NCBI RefSeq assembly: GCF_005280195.1
Contig: NZ_SZPR01000036.1
Span: 1 to 64,000, forward strand
DNA: 64,000 nucleotides
Direction: 5' to 3'
From: Streptomyces galbus
GTDB lineage: Bacteria; Actinomycetota; Actinomycetes; Streptomycetales; Streptomycetaceae
The translations under genes and the position numbers were made by a program. Under the pieces are notes generated by a model. That model saw only the letters and a list, made by a program, of their open reading frames with translations, was not told the origin of the DNA and made no database searches. This document shows, piece after piece, positions 16,688-25,915 of this stretch. Position 1 is the first letter of the stretch, and every line of letters begins with the position of its first letter.

Positions 16688-17134
16688 TCAGGCGGCGAAG
16701 CGCTTGAACGCCGCCCGGGTGCCCGAGCCGGCGATGCCGTCGATGTCACCGGTGTAGCCGTAGTCGGCCTTCAGCAGCCGCTGCAGGGCCTTGATGGTGT
16801 TGGGACCGGGGTCCCCGTCGATGTCGCCGGTGTAGCCCCAGTACTTGGCGAGGCACCGCTGGAAGGCCTTCCAGCTGTTGGTGCCCAGCTGCCCGTCGAT
16901 GGCGCCCGTGTAGCCCCAGTAGTCCGCGAGGAACTCCTGGACGTTCTTGGCCTCGGCCGTGGTCAGGCCGAAGTTCTGCGTCCCGGCCAGGGCGGCGGCC
17001 TGCGCTGCCGTCGCCGTCTGCGCGGTGGGCGCGGTCGCCGCGAAGCTGGTGCCCGCGGTCGCCACACTGCCGGCGGCGAGCCCGGCAACGGCCACGAGGC
17101 CGGCGATGGTCGTGCCCAGAGCGTTCGGTCGCAT
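16688..17134 (-). CDS. Small secreted peptidoglycan-binding-like repeat protein
   Basis: 148 aa from ATG 17134, preceded by AAAGAGGAA. A signal peptide (TTIAGLVAVAGLAAGSVATA) is followed by a short Ala/Thr segment and three near-identical units of about 25-30 residues: DYWGYTGAIDGQLGTNSWKA, KYWGYTGDIDGDPGPNTIKA, DYGYTGDIDGIAGSGTRAAF. Each is a compact PG_binding_1-like motif. It may bind the cell wall. There is no catalytic domain. It is divergent from the XRE/peptidoglycan-binding sensor gene across a ~300-base region. Confidence 0.8.
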   Translation of the reverse strand: MRPNALGTTIAGLVAVAGLAAGSVATAGTSFAATAPTAQTATAAQAAALAGTQNFGLTTAEAKNVQEFLADYWGYTGAIDGQLGTNSWKAFQRCLAKYWGYTGDIDGDPGPNTIKALQRLLKADYGYTGDIDGIAGSGTRAAFKRFAA

Positions 17135-17436
17135 GCGTTCCTCTTTCGGTCGGGGGGTGTGCGCGCCGCTCCCGTCTCTCCCGCCCGGCGGGAGTGGCGG
17201 CGAGACCAAAGGTGCAGGGTGGGCGGCCCCGGGGGCCACAGCTCCGCGACACATGACGGCCACGCGGGACGACCCCAAGGCTGACCTGCGGCGATGCGGT
17301 GCGGCGGGACGGCATGGCGGGACGGCTCGGCGGGACGGCGTGTGGGCCCGCTGTGACAGATGTGTCGGGGTCATGCAGAATGCGCAGCAGCGGAAGGGGG
17401 GCCGCCGACCACGCTCGTGACCGCTCTGGGGGAAAC
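17135..17436. other. Divergent intergenic region
   Basis: About 300 bases between the small peptidoglycan-binding gene (minus) and the XRE membrane gene (plus). It contains a run of GGGACGGC-like units (about 17305-17340) but no supported gene. Both promoters must lie here. Confidence 0.3.
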
Positions 17437-18273
17437 ATGCCGCGCTCCAAGGCGCTGCCCGACGAACTGGACCCTCACGCCCGGCAGTTGGTGACCCGCT
17501 TACGCCGGCTGAAGGACCGCGACGAGCTGACCCTGCGGCACCTCGCGGCCAAGACCGGCTACAGCGCCAAGTCCTGGGAGCGCTACCTCGGCGGTACGTC
17601 CCTGCCGCCCCGTGAGGCCGTGGAGGCCCTGGCCCGGATCACGGGCACCGACCCGGCCCCCCTGCTCGCGCTGCGGGAGATCGCCGCCGACTCCTGGGAC
17701 AGCCGCCGGACCCGGGCCGCGGAGGAAACGCGGCTCAGGGAGCAGGACGCGGTGGGTGAAGCGGGAGAACCGGAGGAAGCCGACGCGGCGGAGGAGACGC
17801 GGGGAGGGGAACCGGAACCACCGGGCCGGCCCACGGCACCTCGTCCCGTCACGCCCGCCCGCTTCCCGCACCTGGTCCTCACGACGGTCCTGGCCGTCCT
17901 GGTCGTCGCCCTCGGAACCGCGTTGCTGCTGGTGCTGCGCCACGACGACGCCGCTCCCGCGCACGTCGCCCCCACGCCCGCCAGCGCCACGGCCTCCCCG
18001 CCACCCGCCTACACCTGCCACCTCACGCGCGTCGACGGCCGGTGGGCGGCCGGCATCAACCACGGCCGCGACACCGAGATCGGTTACGGCGCCACGGGAG
18101 CCGACGTCGCCGAGGCGCAGTGCCTGCTGCGCCGGGCGGGCATCTCACCCGGCGGCATCGACGGCATGTTCGGCCCGTTGACGCTGCGCGCGGTCAAGAC
18201 GTTCCAGACGCGGGCGGGCCTGGTCGCCGACGGCATGGTCGGGCCGCGCTCGTGGCAGGCGCTGCGCGGATGA
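17437..18273 (+). CDS. Membrane-anchored XRE regulator with external peptidoglycan-binding domain
   Basis: 278 aa from ATG 17437 (GGGGGAA upstream). An N-terminal XRE-like helix-turn-helix (LTLRHLAAKTGYSAKSWERY, LPPREAVEALARITG) is followed by a charged linker and one membrane helix at about residues 143-168 (LVLTTVLAVLVVALGTALLL). A C-terminal PG_binding_1 domain follows (ADVAEAQCLLRRAG, GGIDGMFGPLTLRAVKTFQ). Topology puts the DNA-binding part in the cytoplasm and the wall-binding part outside. It could be a one-component sensor of the cell wall. Its stop overlaps the next start (ATGA), so the two are translationally coupled. Confidence 0.8.
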   Translation: MPRSKALPDELDPHARQLVTRLRRLKDRDELTLRHLAAKTGYSAKSWERYLGGTSLPPREAVEALARITGTDPAPLLALREIAADSWDSRRTRAAEETRLREQDAVGEAGEPEEADAAEETRGGEPEPPGRPTAPRPVTPARFPHLVLTTVLAVLVVALGTALLLVLRHDDAAPAHVAPTPASATASPPPAYTCHLTRVDGRWAAGINHGRDTEIGYGATGADVAEAQCLLRRAGISPGGIDGMFGPLTLRAVKTFQTRAGLVADGMVGPRSWQALRG

Positions 18274-19193
18274 CGCAGGGCACACCCTCGCCACCAGGTG
18301 CCCGACTGGCCGCCGCCCTCCGGGAGTCGAAGGCGCGTACCGGCCTGAGCCTGGCGCAGCTCGCCGAGGCGACCACCTTCAGCAAGTCGTCCTGGCAGCG
18401 CTATCTGAACGGCGGAAGCCTGCCGCCGCGCAGCGCCGTCGTCGAGCTGTGCCGTCTCGCGGGCGAACCCGCGGACCACCCACTGGCGCTCCTGGACATC
18501 GCCCGTACGGACCGGACCGCTTCCCACGACGCCGAGCCCCCGGTGGGCGAGCCGCCGGTCCCCCCGGCCCCTCCGCGCCAGCAGCACACCGGCACCCGGG
18601 AGGAAGCGCCGACCCCGCACCCGGCTCCGGTCCCGGCCGACACGGCCCCCACCCACCCCGCCGCAGCCCCCCATCATCGCGGCGCCCTCGTCACCGTCCT
18701 CGCCGCGCTGCTCGCCCTGGCCCTGGGCGCGCTCGTCCTCGTCCACCTCCTCCCACCGCACCGCGAGCAGGGGCAACCGCCCCCCGCGGCCGCCTCCTCC
18801 ACCACCGGCCCGCTCTGCCGGCACCGCTCCTGCCAGGACAAGGACCCGCTCACGACGCGCTGCGGCGCCGAACCGCAGACGCTCGCCGAGCACGAGACCG
18901 CCACGGGCGCCTGGATCCAGATCCGGTACAGCCCCGTCTGCGGGACGGGTTGGGCCCGGATGTGGGGCGCGGCCCTGGGTGACCGGGTCGAGATCCGGGC
19001 GGGCGGCGCCGACGGCCCGGTCCACGGGGCCCGGGTCACCACCCGCACCGAAGCGGACACCTACGTCCACACCCTCATGAGCGTGGTGGACCCCCGTACA
19101 TCGTTGCAAGCCTGCTTCACCCCGGCGGCGGGCGGTGCGAAGGAGTGCTTCGGGGCCGTCGCAGACGACGCGACGGCCGCCACGGCCCCCTGA
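18270..19193 (+). CDS. Membrane-anchored XRE regulator with DUF2690 domain
   Basis: 307 aa; its ATG overlaps the previous stop by four bases. The N-terminal XRE helix-turn-helix (LSLAQLAEATTFSKSSWQRY, LPPRSAVVELCRLAG) is closely related to that of the upstream gene. After a Pro-rich linker comes a membrane helix at about residues 138-161 (VTVLAALLALALGALVLVHL). The outer domain is DUF2690, with spaced cysteines (LCRHRSCQDKDP, TTRCGAEP, YSPVCGTGWARMWG, LQACFTP) that probably form disulfides outside the cell. The function of DUF2690 is not known to me; the pairing suggests a shared extracytoplasmic sensing role. Confidence 0.82.
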   Translation: MTQGTPSPPGARLAAALRESKARTGLSLAQLAEATTFSKSSWQRYLNGGSLPPRSAVVELCRLAGEPADHPLALLDIARTDRTASHDAEPPVGEPPVPPAPPRQQHTGTREEAPTPHPAPVPADTAPTHPAAAPHHRGALVTVLAALLALALGALVLVHLLPPHREQGQPPPAAASSTTGPLCRHRSCQDKDPLTTRCGAEPQTLAEHETATGAWIQIRYSPVCGTGWARMWGAALGDRVEIRAGGADGPVHGARVTTRTEADTYVHTLMSVVDPRTSLQACFTPAAGGAKECFGAVADDATAATAP

Positions 19194-19280
19194 CCGGCGG
19201 TCAAGCATCTCCCGGTGCAACGAAGCCCGTTGAAGGTGTGGACAGCGGGAAACGCGCGTGATCTCATGCGCTCGGACCGT

Positions 19281-19299
19281 CATGACAACGTTGTAAATG
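19281..19299. promoter_or_regulatory. LacI-type operator upstream of GH31 gene
   Basis: A palindrome ACAACGTTGT at 19285-19294 (context CATGACAACGTTGTAAATG) with the central CG typical of LacI sites. It lies 22 bases before the GTG of the GH31 gene. Two similar sites precede the GH2 gene at 34.4-34.6 kb, which suggests a shared regulator. Confidence 0.6.
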
Positions 19300-19316
19300 G
19301 CCCAAGGGAGCATGCT

Positions 19317-22300
19317 GTGCGACCAACGCCTTCGAGATGGCCCCGGAACTGGCGCCCCCCTCTGATCGGCCCCCTGGCGGCCGGACTCTCGGCGGGACTC
19401 CTGCTGACCGTCCCCAGTGTCGCGGCCGCGGACAGTGCCGGCGCGCCGAAGCGCACGGGGACGGTGTCCGTGTCGGACGCCCGGTTCCAGGTCCTGTCAC
19501 CGACCCTGATCCGCACCGAGTACGCGGGTGACGGCCGCTTCGAGGACCGTTCCACCTTCAACGCGATCGGCCGGGGCTCCTTCACGCCGCCCCCCTACAC
19601 CTCGTCGGTCCGCGACGGCGTCCTCACCCTCACCACCAGCGCGGTGACCCTGCGGTACCGGGTCGGCTCCGGTCCCTTCACCGCGGACAACCTGACCGTG
19701 AGCCTCAAGGCGGGGCAGCAGCCGGTGCAGGCGGCTCCCTGGCAGCACCGCGTCTGCGCGCCCGGCGCCCTGTGCGAGGCGGAGGACCAGCGCTACGACG
19801 GGCCCGGACTCGCCACCGACCACGGCGGGTTCACCGGCAAGGGCTTCCTGGCCGGGTTCGAGGCAGACAACAACTCCCTGTCCGCCGACGTGCGGACGAC
19901 GGCCGCCGGCACGTACGACTTCGCCGTGCGCTACGCCAACTCCGGCGGCAGCGACGGCCGCCACGAGACCCGGACGCTCAGCCTGAGCGTGGACGGCGGC
20001 GCCGACCGCACGTTCAGCCTCCCCGAGACGAAGGACTGGAACACCTGGGGAGTGGCCCGGCTGCCGCTGTCCCTCGGAGCCGGTCCCCACACGGTCACCC
20101 TGCACCGCACGGCGGCCGACTCCGGCAGCGTCAACGTCGACAGCGTGGCTCTCCTCGCACCCGGGGCCGCCTACCCCTCCCGGGCCGACAGCGCCCTGCC
20201 CGGCTGCCGCTTCGGCACGAGCTGCGAGGCCGAGGACGCCCTCCTGTCGGGCTCCGCGGTCGTCGCCACCGACCACAAGGGCCACGCGGGCTACGGCTTC
20301 ACCGCCGAGCTCAACCAGGGGGCCGGCCTCACCGACCGCGTCGCGGGCGTCCCCGAGGACGGCACCTACCTGCTGCACGTGCGCTACGCCAACGGCACCG
20401 GCGGCGACGGCCTGCACCAGGCACGCACCGTGCGGGTCACCACCCCGGGCGGCACCGACGCCAGCCTCTCCCTGCCCCCGACGGACACCTGGGACTCCTG
20501 GGCGACGGCTTCGCTGCCCGTGCGGCTGAAGGCGGGCACGGACAGCGTCACCCTCGGCTGCCCCGACACCACGAGCTGCCACGTGAACGTCGACAGCCTG
20601 GCGCTCGCCGGCCTGCAGGCGCCCGCCCCCGCGCCCCACCTCGCCCTCGGCGGCTACCGGCGGAGCCTCGACGGCCTCAACGGCGACAGCGAGCCCGTCC
20701 CCTGGACCACCCCGGGGCTGCTGCACCGCGACGGCTGGTACCTGCTCGACGACACGGCGTCGGCCGTCCACGACCCGGCCACCCGGAAGACGTCCGCCCG
20801 CCCGGCCCACGGCGGACAGCCCTACCAGGACGGCTACCTCTTCGGCTACGGCCACGACTACCAGCGGGGCCTGTCCGACCTGGCCACGCTGACCGGTCCG
20901 CCGCAGCTGCTGCCGCGGTGGGCGTACGGCGTCTGGTACTCCGAGTACATCGACCGCACGGCGAGCGACTACGAGAACACCGTCCTGCCCGCGTTCCGCG
21001 CGGCGGGCGTGCCCCTCGACGTCCTCGTCACCGACACCGACTTCAAGGCGCCCAACACCTGGTCCGGCTGGAACTTCGACCCGGCCAAGTACCCCGACCC
21101 GAAGGGGTTCTTCGACTGGTCCGCCGGACAGGGCCTGCACAACACCCTGAACGTCCACCCCAGCATCCTGGGCGACGACCCGCAGTTCGCGAAGGCGCAG
21201 GCCACGGCCAAGGGCAAGCTGCGCAAGGGCGGCTGCGGATCGGCGGGCGGCGCGGACTGCTACACCTTCGACTTCGGCGACCCCGACCAGCTCGCGGCCT
21301 ACCTCGACCTGCACCGGCCGATGGACCGGGCGGGCAACGACTTCTGGTGGCTGGACTGGTGCTGCGACACCTCAAGGTCCTCGCAGGCCGGTGTCACCCC
21401 GGACGCGTGGATCAACCAGCAGTACGCCGACCTCACCGCCGAGACCAGCGAGCGGGGCTTCGTCCTCTCCCGCGCCTACGGCTCCCTCCAGGCCGGCGGC
21501 TACAGCGGGGGAGTGGGCCTGCCCACCGGGCCCTGGGCCGACAAGCGGACCACGCTGCACTTCACGGGCGACACCACCTCCAACTGGGGCACCCTGCGCG
21601 CCGAGGTCGGCTACACGCCGGGTGAGTCCGCCGCCACCGGCATGGCCGCCGTCAGCCACGACATCGGCGGCCACAACGACGGCTACGGCATCCCGGGGGC
21701 GGAGACGTACACCTCCGGCGGCCAGACCCACCGCACCACCAAGCTGCCCGACGACCTGTACGCACGCTGGGTGCAGTTTGGCACGTTCCAGCCCGTCGAC
21801 CGCCTGCACAGCAACCACAGCGACCGGCTGCCCTGGCAGTACGGCCCCGAGGCGAAGGCGTCCGCCGAGAAGTTCCTGCGGCTCCGGGAGTCGCTGGTGC
21901 CGTACACCTACACCCTCGCCCAGCAGGCCGCCGTCACCGGCGTCCCGATCGTGCGGCCGCTGTACCTGCAGTACCCGGAGGAGGAGAACGCCTACAGCAA
22001 GGCGGGCACCGAGTACCTGTACGGTCCCGACATGCTGGTCGCGCCGGTCACCACGCCCGGCACCAGCACGACCACGTCGGTCTGGTTCCCGCCGGGGCAG
22101 TGGACCGACTACTTCACCGGACGCACGTACACCGCGCCCGCGGGCGGCGCCAGTCACGACGTCACCACGACCCTGGACACCATGCCGGTCTTCGTCCGCG
22201 CGGGCTCCGTCGTCACCACCCGCGCCGAGAACGTGACCAGTGACGCGCAGCACCCGCTCGACAAGGCCGCCGTCACCGTCACGGCGGGAGCCTCCGGCTC

Positions 22301-22613
22301 CTTCTCGCTCTACGAGGACGACGGCGTCAGCCCCGTGTCCGAGCGGGCGGTGACCACGCGGCTGCGGTACACCGAGCACCACGGCACCCACCTGCTGACG
22401 ATCGACCCCGCCAGGGGGTCCTTCAAGGGCCAGGTGAGCCGGCGGGCGTGGACGGTGTCCTTCCGCGGCGTGGACGCCGAGCCGAGCCGCGTGACCCTGA
22501 ACGGTGGCGCGACGGCGGCGAGCGCCTGGCAGTACGACGCCGACACGCACACCCTCAGCGTGACGCTGCCCGCGCGCAGCGTCCGCAAGGCGACGACGGT
22601 CATGTACCGCTAG
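19317..22613 (+). CDS. Secreted GH31 glycoside hydrolase with two CBM35-like domains
   Basis: 1098 aa from GTG 19317 behind AAGGGAG. A signal peptide is followed by an N-terminal GH31 domain interrupted by two CBM35-like repeats, each beginning CEAED (CEAEDQRYDGPG, CEAEDALLSGSA) and ending VNVDS(V/L)AL. The catalytic barrel follows; the likely nucleophile is Asp680 in FWWLDWCCD and the acid/base Asp752 in FTGDTTSNWG. The nucleophile context differs from the common WxDMNE. It should cleave an alpha-glycoside outside the cell; the sugar is not determinable. A LacI-type operator precedes it, and a terminator follows at 22632. Confidence 0.85.
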   Translation: MRPTPSRWPRNWRPPLIGPLAAGLSAGLLLTVPSVAAADSAGAPKRTGTVSVSDARFQVLSPTLIRTEYAGDGRFEDRSTFNAIGRGSFTPPPYTSSVRDGVLTLTTSAVTLRYRVGSGPFTADNLTVSLKAGQQPVQAAPWQHRVCAPGALCEAEDQRYDGPGLATDHGGFTGKGFLAGFEADNNSLSADVRTTAAGTYDFAVRYANSGGSDGRHETRTLSLSVDGGADRTFSLPETKDWNTWGVARLPLSLGAGPHTVTLHRTAADSGSVNVDSVALLAPGAAYPSRADSALPGCRFGTSCEAEDALLSGSAVVATDHKGHAGYGFTAELNQGAGLTDRVAGVPEDGTYLLHVRYANGTGGDGLHQARTVRVTTPGGTDASLSLPPTDTWDSWATASLPVRLKAGTDSVTLGCPDTTSCHVNVDSLALAGLQAPAPAPHLALGGYRRSLDGLNGDSEPVPWTTPGLLHRDGWYLLDDTASAVHDPATRKTSARPAHGGQPYQDGYLFGYGHDYQRGLSDLATLTGPPQLLPRWAYGVWYSEYIDRTASDYENTVLPAFRAAGVPLDVLVTDTDFKAPNTWSGWNFDPAKYPDPKGFFDWSAGQGLHNTLNVHPSILGDDPQFAKAQATAKGKLRKGGCGSAGGADCYTFDFGDPDQLAAYLDLHRPMDRAGNDFWWLDWCCDTSRSSQAGVTPDAWINQQYADLTAETSERGFVLSRAYGSLQAGGYSGGVGLPTGPWADKRTTLHFTGDTTSNWGTLRAEVGYTPGESAATGMAAVSHDIGGHNDGYGIPGAETYTSGGQTHRTTKLPDDLYARWVQFGTFQPVDRLHSNHSDRLPWQYGPEAKASAEKFLRLRESLVPYTYTLAQQAAVTGVPIVRPLYLQYPEEENAYSKAGTEYLYGPDMLVAPVTTPGTSTTTSVWFPPGQWTDYFTGRTYTAPAGGASHDVTTTLDTMPVFVRAGSVVTTRAENVTSDAQHPLDKAAVTVTAGASGSFSLYEDDGVSPVSERAVTTRLRYTEHHGTHLLTIDPARGSFKGQVSRRAWTVSFRGVDAEPSRVTLNGGATAASAWQYDADTHTLSVTLPARSVRKATTVMYR

Positions 22614-22631
22614 TCAGGCCCTCGAGGGGCG

Positions 22632-22670
22632 GGGTGCCCCGGTCCGGACTGCCGGGCCGGGGCACCCTTT
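22632..22670 (+). terminator. Terminator after GH31 gene
   Basis: A GC-rich stem (GGGTGCCCCGG / CCGGGGCACCC) followed by TTT. It lies between convergent genes and could serve both directions. Confidence 0.8.
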
Positions 22671-22690
22671 CGCCGTGCGGGACGCCCCCG

Positions 22691-23740
22691 CTACGCGGGG
22701 GACCCGGCGCCCGGGAGCCGCTCCCACACGATGTGCGGCGCCAGTGCGTCGAGGAAGCCGGGAGCGTCGAAGAGAGCGCCGGCGGAGGCGACACCGGTCG
22801 TGCGGATACGGCCGGTGAGGACGCGGTCGACGGCTTCCGCGGCGAGCGGCGCGGTGACGGCGTAGATGTCCTGGCCGCGGGCGACGGCGCGGCGTTCCTC
22901 GGTGCCCCGCCGCACGACGACGTCGACGACGAACGTCTGGGCGGAGCGGCCGCGTCCGTCGACCGGGGTCGGGGCCGGGGTGTCCGGGCTCGTCACGCCG
23001 GCGGCCGCTTCGGTCGACATGTACGTGCGTACCTCGGGAACGGCCAGGTGGCTGGGCAGCGTCACGACGTCCGCCATGGTGAACTCGCTGACGACGGGCC
23101 GCGAGCCCAGGGGCTCGGGGAACGGCCATGTCACCGTGGACAGTTCGTCGTCGTGGTACCGCAGCCGTCCGCCCGTGAAGCGCACCCGGCGGCCACCGCG
23201 CCGCTCGGCGGAGACCCTGCCCGCCAGGCGCGTGCCCCGCGTCGGCTCCCAGCCGCTGAGGCCGTACGCGATGTGCGCCTCGTCGGCCGTGGTCCAGTCG
23301 CCCGCCGCGGCGGTCGCCAGGAGGTCACCGAGCCCGCCGTAGAAGGCCATCGCGGGTACGACGACCACTCCCTCCCGGCGGGCCCGCTCGGAGAACCGGG
23401 TGAACGTGTCGTCGTTCGCCTCGATCTCCGCCGCCACGTCGACGTACGGGATCCGTGCCCGCAGGGCGGCCTCGACCACCGGGCCCGCCGTGGTGGCGAA
23501 CGGGCCCGCACAGTTGACCACGGCCGCCGCACCGGCGAGCGCCGCGTCCAGGGAGGACGGGTCGTCGACCGCTGCGGGACGGACCTCCGGCCCGGGGTGC
23601 CCGTCCGCCAGGGATTTCAGCCGGCCCGCGTCACGTCCGGCGAGGACCGGCACGAACCCCCGCTCGCGCAGGTGCCCCACCACGAACCGGCCGGTGTGCC
23701 CGTACGCGCCGTACACCGTCACCGTCTGTCCCGCTGCCAT
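22691..23740 (-). CDS. Saccharopine dehydrogenase-like NAD(P)-binding oxidoreductase
   Basis: 349 aa. The N-terminus is a Rossmann fold (VTVYGAYGHTGRFVVGHL, LAGRDAGRLKSLA), followed by the family's VVNCAGPFATTAGPVVEAAL and YVDVAAEIEANDDT. This matches the saccharopine dehydrogenase/trans-acting enoyl reductase-like family, whose members reduce or oxidise diverse substrates with NAD(P)H; most are uncharacterised. It is divergent from a GlxA-type regulator at 23842, which may control it. Confidence 0.85.
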   Translation of the reverse strand: MAAGQTVTVYGAYGHTGRFVVGHLRERGFVPVLAGRDAGRLKSLADGHPGPEVRPAAVDDPSSLDAALAGAAAVVNCAGPFATTAGPVVEAALRARIPYVDVAAEIEANDDTFTRFSERARREGVVVVPAMAFYGGLGDLLATAAAGDWTTADEAHIAYGLSGWEPTRGTRLAGRVSAERRGGRRVRFTGGRLRYHDDELSTVTWPFPEPLGSRPVVSEFTMADVVTLPSHLAVPEVRTYMSTEAAAGVTSPDTPAPTPVDGRGRSAQTFVVDVVVRRGTEERRAVARGQDIYAVTAPLAAEAVDRVLTGRIRTTGVASAGALFDAPGFLDALAPHIVWERLPGAGSPA

Positions 23741-23841
23741 GTCCGCTCCCGCACCTCGCGCCGATCAACGGGATCCATCCTGGTGGCGGGCGTGCGTCGG
23801 CCGTGAGTGTCAGGAACGACACGCCCCGTACAATTACGGAC

Positions 23842-24816
23842 ATGACATCGGTGGCACTGGCCGTCACGGACGGGATGCTGCACTTCGAACTGGGCGTGGC
23901 GCAGGAGGTGTTCGGCCCGGCCCCGGCCGCGGTGACCGGACCCTGGTACGACGTCGTGGTCTGCGGCCCGCGCCCGGTGCGCGTGGGGCGTTACCTCGTG
24001 GAGCCCGACCGCGGTCTCGACGCGCTCCCGGCGGCGGACACGGTCATCGTCCCCGGGTGGGCGGACGTCGACGTCGACCCGCCCGGCGACCTGGTCGACG
24101 CGGTGCGCGCGGCCCACGACGCCGGTTCCCGCGTGGTCTCCCTGTGCACCGGTGCGTTCGTGCTGGCCGCGGCGGGCCTGCTGGACGGCAGGCGCGCCAC
24201 CACCCACTGGGCCCACACCGACGTCCTGGCGGCCCGCCACCCCCGGGTGGAGGTCGACCCGGACGTCCTGTACGTGGACGGCGGCACCGTCCTCACCTCG
24301 GCGGGCAAGGCGGCGTCGCTCGACCTGTGCCTGCACCTGGTCCGCCTCGACCACGGATCCGCCGTGGCGAACACGGTCGCCCGCAACCTGGTCGTCCCGC
24401 CGCACCGGTCCGGCGGGCAGGCGCAGTTCGTCACCCGGCCCGTGCCCGACCACGACACCCACCCGCTCACCGCGCTGATCCCGTGGGTCGTCGAGCGCCT
24501 CGACCAGCCGCTGACGGTGGAGGACCTGGCCCGCCGGGCCGGCATGAGCTCGCGCCACCTCACCCGCCACTTCCGGGCGGCCACCGGCACCACCCCCCTG
24601 CAGTGGCTGCTCGCCCAGCGCATCCGCCACGCGCAGGAGCTGCTGGAGAAGACCGACGACGGCATCGACGGCATCGCCGCCGCCACGGGCATGGGGACCG
24701 CGACCACGCTGCGCCGCCACTTCAACCGCGTCGTCGGCGTCCCCCCGGACACCTACCGCCGCACCTTCCGCACCCGGACCGGCCCGGCCCCCCGGCCCGT
24801 CCCGGCGCCCGAGTGA
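23842..24816 (+). CDS. GlxA-family AraC regulator (DJ-1/PfpI-like plus AraC)
   Basis: 324 aa from ATG 23842. The N-terminal DJ-1/PfpI-like domain (residues about 1-180) has DTVIVPGW and the elbow VVSLCTGAFVLAAAGLLDGR with a Cys in the usual place. The C-terminal AraC domain has two helix-turn-helices: LTVEDLARRAGMSSRHLTRH and IDGIAAATGMGTATTLRRHF. Amidase-like ligand domains in this family sense small nitrogenous or other metabolites. The divergent saccharopine dehydrogenase-like gene is the likely target. Confidence 0.88.
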   Translation: MTSVALAVTDGMLHFELGVAQEVFGPAPAAVTGPWYDVVVCGPRPVRVGRYLVEPDRGLDALPAADTVIVPGWADVDVDPPGDLVDAVRAAHDAGSRVVSLCTGAFVLAAAGLLDGRRATTHWAHTDVLAARHPRVEVDPDVLYVDGGTVLTSAGKAASLDLCLHLVRLDHGSAVANTVARNLVVPPHRSGGQAQFVTRPVPDHDTHPLTALIPWVVERLDQPLTVEDLARRAGMSSRHLTRHFRAATGTTPLQWLLAQRIRHAQELLEKTDDGIDGIAAATGMGTATTLRRHFNRVVGVPPDTYRRTFRTRTGPAPRPVPAPE

Positions 24817-24834
24817 CCGGGCGGAAGGCCACGG

Positions 24835-25851
24835 CTACCGGTGGCGGCCCAAGGTCGACTCGCGCACGACCAGGTCGTGGCCCGGCCGCAGGCGTCGTGG
24901 CCCGGCCTCGGCCGAGTCCGTCAGGCGGGAGATGACGCAGTTGACGGCCTGGCGGGCGATGGCCTGCTTGTCGGGGGCGACCGTGGTCAGGGTGATGGCC
25001 CCGAAACGGCTCTCCTCGATGTCGTCGAACCCCACCACCGCGACGTCCTGCGGGACACGCAGCCCGCGTTCGCCGAGGACCCGCATGGCGCCGATCGCCT
25101 GGAGGTCGTTGTAGGCGAAGACCGCGTCGGGCCGTACGCCGCGGTCGAGGAGCGTGGCCATGGCCTGGGCGCCGTCCGCCCGGCCGTAGCCGTCGGTGGG
25201 GGCCACCAGCGAGTCGTCGTGCGGCAGTCCGGCCGCGGACAGCTCCTCGCGCCAGCCCCGCAGGCGCAGGTGGGCCGGCTGGCGGGCGCTCTCCGCGCGG
25301 GCGCCGAGGAACGCGATCCGCTGGCGCCCGATGGCGATCAGGTGGCGCACCGCGCTGCGCGCCGCGGCCACGTTGTCGATCGCGATGTGGTCGTAGGGTG
25401 CGTCGTACTCGCGCTCCCCGAGCAGGACGAGCGGTGAGGTGTCCGTGCGGCCGTGCAGGTCCTGGTTCTCCAGCTCGATCGGGGACAGGATCAGGCCGTC
25501 GATCACATGGGTCTGGAAGCCCTGGCAGACGAGCATCTCCTTCTCCCGCATACCGGCGGTGTGGTCGAGCAGCACCGTGTAGTGGTGGCGGGCCGCCGCG
25601 TCGATGACCGCGCTGGCCAGCTCGGCGAAGTAGGGGTTGCCGAGCTCGGGCACGGCCAGCGCGATGATCCCGGTCCGGCCCTTGCGCAGGTGGCGCGCGG
25701 TCAGGTTGGGGCGATAGCCGAGCTCGTCGATCGCCTGTTGGACGCGGGCCCGCATGGCGGGGGTGACGTGCGGATAGTCGTTGACGACGTTCGAGACGGT
25801 CTTGACCGAGACTCCCGCTCGTTGCGCGACGTCTTTGAGGCTGACGCCCAC
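24835..25851 (-). CDS. LacI-family repressor of the sugar ABC transporter locus
   Basis: 338 aa from GTG 25851, preceded by AAGGAGGGAAC; an in-frame ATG further up overlaps the permease gene and lacks family similarity. The LacI helix-turn-helix is VSLKDVAQRAGVSVKTVSNV with the hinge NLTARHLRKGRTG. The ligand domain is PBP1-like (GIIALAVPELGNPYF, VFAYNDLQAIGAM, VVGFDDIEESRFG). It is the last gene of the transporter operon, 64 bases after the second permease. Its sites may be the CAACGTTG palindromes before the GH31 and GH2 genes. Confidence 0.88.
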   Translation of the reverse strand: MGVSLKDVAQRAGVSVKTVSNVVNDYPHVTPAMRARVQQAIDELGYRPNLTARHLRKGRTGIIALAVPELGNPYFAELASAVIDAAARHHYTVLLDHTAGMREKEMLVCQGFQTHVIDGLILSPIELENQDLHGRTDTSPLVLLGEREYDAPYDHIAIDNVAAARSAVRHLIAIGRQRIAFLGARAESARQPAHLRLRGWREELSAAGLPHDDSLVAPTDGYGRADGAQAMATLLDRGVRPDAVFAYNDLQAIGAMRVLGERGLRVPQDVAVVGFDDIEESRFGAITLTTVAPDKQAIARQAVNCVISRLTDSAEAGPRRLRPGHDLVVRESTLGRHR

Positions 25852-25915
25852 GGCGTTCCCTCCTTGTCGGGCCGGGCGCAGGTCCGCGACGGGTCCCGCG
25901 CTGCGGCGTGTGTCA

